Of a stretch of 64,000 nt of DNA, positions 62,061 to 64,000 are shown one piece after another (position 1 is the stretch's first letter; every line of letters starts with the position of its first letter). Source of the stretch: Phoenix dactylifera (Eukaryota; Streptophyta; Magnoliopsida; Arecales; Arecaceae); assembly GCF_009389715.1 (NCBI RefSeq), contig NC_052392.1:36133360-36197359 (forward strand), read 5' to 3'. The position numbers were made by a program, and so were the translations under genes. The notes under the pieces were generated by a model. That model was not told where the DNA came from. It worked only from the letters and a program-made list of their open reading frames with translations, and did not search any database.

Positions 62061-64000
62061 GTAAAGGAAGCCTTTCTTTGACAATGCTATGATTTCTGAA
62101 AGCAAAAAAACAGACTATGCTATGATATTATAAATTTGTTTCATTTCGAGTTCTTTGATTGCTTTTGTAAGTTGGTTGTGTTCTTCTGACATCAAATGTG
62201 GGTTTGTTTGCTCTGTTAGAGGTGAGCAGTTTGTTCTAGACTTTTGAGTGTGCTATCTGCTGCTTTTGTTGGCTTTCTTTTTGTGGTCTTGACAGTTTTA
62301 GTGGGGCACTTTCTTTCTCTTTCGGTTATCACTCTACTAGACTTATTATGGAGTTGAATATGTTCGATTTTATGCGTCACTTAGTAAAAGGAGATGACTA
62401 GCTTTACTTGTTAAATGTGGATGTGGTTCTCTATTTACAATCTTTTTTTTTTCCTTATTGCTTTAAGTATGTTTCTTGTGACACTGTCTTCTTTGCAAAC
62501 ATGATTCATCTAATTTTTTTACATCATCAGATGAGTGGGTCCGGTTGTACGGGACATCTATTTTTAGCTCCTTTGCTTTTAGCCCGACATTGTCTTTTTC
62601 GGAGAGTAATTTAAACCATGGCATTTTCTGTATCCCCTTTTCCTTGACAAAGGAGTTGGTTATATCAAGGGCTCCTTTCCAAAGGAGGATAAAACTATAT
62701 TTTTTCCAACTTAATTGAGAAAAACAGTGTAATCCTCTGATATAAGATTTGCCATTACATAATTAAGTTTATGTTTGCAATAACATGTAATGGAGGGTAA
62801 TTTGATAATGCTCTGCTATGGAGTTTATCCTTACATGAGTTTTTTACCTAACTAACCTTATGTAAGTTTTTTGCCTAAATATTTTGTTGTGGTGCTTGGC
62901 ACATGGTTAAAAGTTTGGGGCTATACCCAATCAGATGTCTATTTTTATTTTTCATATGCATCTGATTCTAGTCTAGAGATTAAGATCCAAAAGGACTGCT
63001 GCTATTCTCACTAGCGCCTGTCATATCATCCTTTTGAATTGATCACTTTGTATCTAGGACTCTAGATATTTCATCATGGACAGTTTTTACATAGTTTACT
63101 TTATTTTAAAAGATCCATTACATCTGAAAAATGCCTGGATTTCTAGATCTTTATCAGAGAAAGTTCAAAAGAGTAGGCACAAAAGAGGAAGATGTTAAAA
63201 CGCAACTCAGAAGCTTAAGCTAGCAGGTGGATGAACCTGTGAGAAAAACTAAAATTCTTAACCTATCTAATGTCAGACTATTCCTCTACAACCCATCTCA
63301 TGTATAGAGCCTGAGGGAAAGATTCTAGATAGGGCGACATGTGGATTAGTGAATGAGAGCATGGGGCATTGATGTCCAAGAGGGGTATTGGGTTCTGATA
63401 CTATGTTAAATTACTACTAGATGCCTAAATTATTACTGCACCCTAAATGCTCAACTTCAGAGTTAAAGGGAGGTCCGAGAGTCAAACCTGCTTACTATTA
63501 GGAGATAAATTGCTATGAAGCTGCTTGAAGACGCCCCACTCCAGTGAATTGGAAGAGATGTGGCAGTGTTGTGAGATTGAAGGTAAGATGGCAGGAACTT
63601 ATAATTTTCCCCGAGTTTATCTATATAATAGTCTTTAAGTTTCCCATATTGATCCCTTTCTACTTCTAAACTTCATTTACTTGTATAGATATAAGGCCAT
63701 GTATCGTTCTCTATGACCATCCATTTATCTATGTTAAGTACAACAAAATTAACAATGGCCTTGTTCACTGTTACTCCTGTTTTCTCCCTCTCTTTTGCTG
63801 CCATATTCTTATGCTATTTGCCATTCTTAACTCATTCACCATCCCTCAATCCAAAATCATATCTTTCTCTATCCCATCATCACTCACCTTATTCTCCATC
63901 TCCAACTCCAACACCATCTCCTCTATCCCGTACTAATACTCTTCCTCTTCCCCAGCCCCAATCGTAACCCAAACGCCATCTCTTTCTCCAACCACATCCC
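62061..64000 (+). other. Glycerol kinase intron (continues past window edge)
   Basis: It starts with the donor GTAAAG at 62061 and shows no coding segment of the kinase C-terminus on the plus strand. From about 63780 the sequence becomes CT- and CCA-rich, with an open frame at 63713-63967 that looks like low-complexity chance coding. Confidence 0.55.

Noticed and set aside
60671..62105. Several open frames on the minus strand and in other plus frames inside glycerol kinase
   Set aside because: They are shadows of the GC-rich kinase exons; only the frame with the FGGY motifs is conserved.

Overview
This window is nuclear plant DNA, most likely from a monocot. It is AT-rich overall, with plant Copia and L1-type retroelements, intron-containing plant genes, a GC-rich intronless arogenate dehydrogenase of monocot style and long AT-rich intergenic stretches. 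Repeats of the GGTACCGGTACGG type suggest a palm, but that is a guess from composition and was not tested.

Layout. 1-6606: a young Ty1/Copia LTR retrotransposon on the minus strand; its 3' LTR touches the left window edge, and its leader carries about 32 copies of a short inverted-repeat motif. 7506-8744: the last two exons of a 2-oxoglutarate/Fe(II) dioxygenase gene with no upstream exons in view. 9400-16300: repeat-rich intergenic DNA holding a decayed Copia gag-pol remnant (11600-12887), a tRNA-like SINE head, a 5-kb-apart direct repeat and a tandem array of about 106 bp period. 17034-18101: single-exon plastid arogenate dehydrogenase. 18102-28290: 10 kb without a supported gene. 28373-33932 (minus): complete eight-exon vacuolar H+-pyrophosphatase with a TATA box. 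35020-38030: previously unannotated AT-rich tandem blocks of about 470 bp and 1 kb. 43359-48963: receptor-like protein gene in which LRR-encoding exons of exactly 147 bp were tandemly amplified, with dead and nonsense-bearing cassettes. 50460-53985: decayed L1-type LINE. 57300-57660: 5'-truncated LINE tail on the minus strand. 60513-62060 onward: glycerol kinase, whose last exon(s) lie beyond the right edge.

The genes are not an operon or a functional cluster. Each is an independent eukaryotic transcription unit: tyrosine synthesis in plastids, proton pumping at the vacuole, perception at the cell surface, and glycerol phosphorylation in the cytosol. The most informative structures are the exon-cassette array of the receptor gene (all cassettes phase 1-1 and therefore skippable without changing frame), the hairpin-rich leader of the young Copia element, and the tandem AT-rich blocks at 35-38 kb. 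I see no CRISPR, operon-type defence locus or other obviously new multi-gene system.
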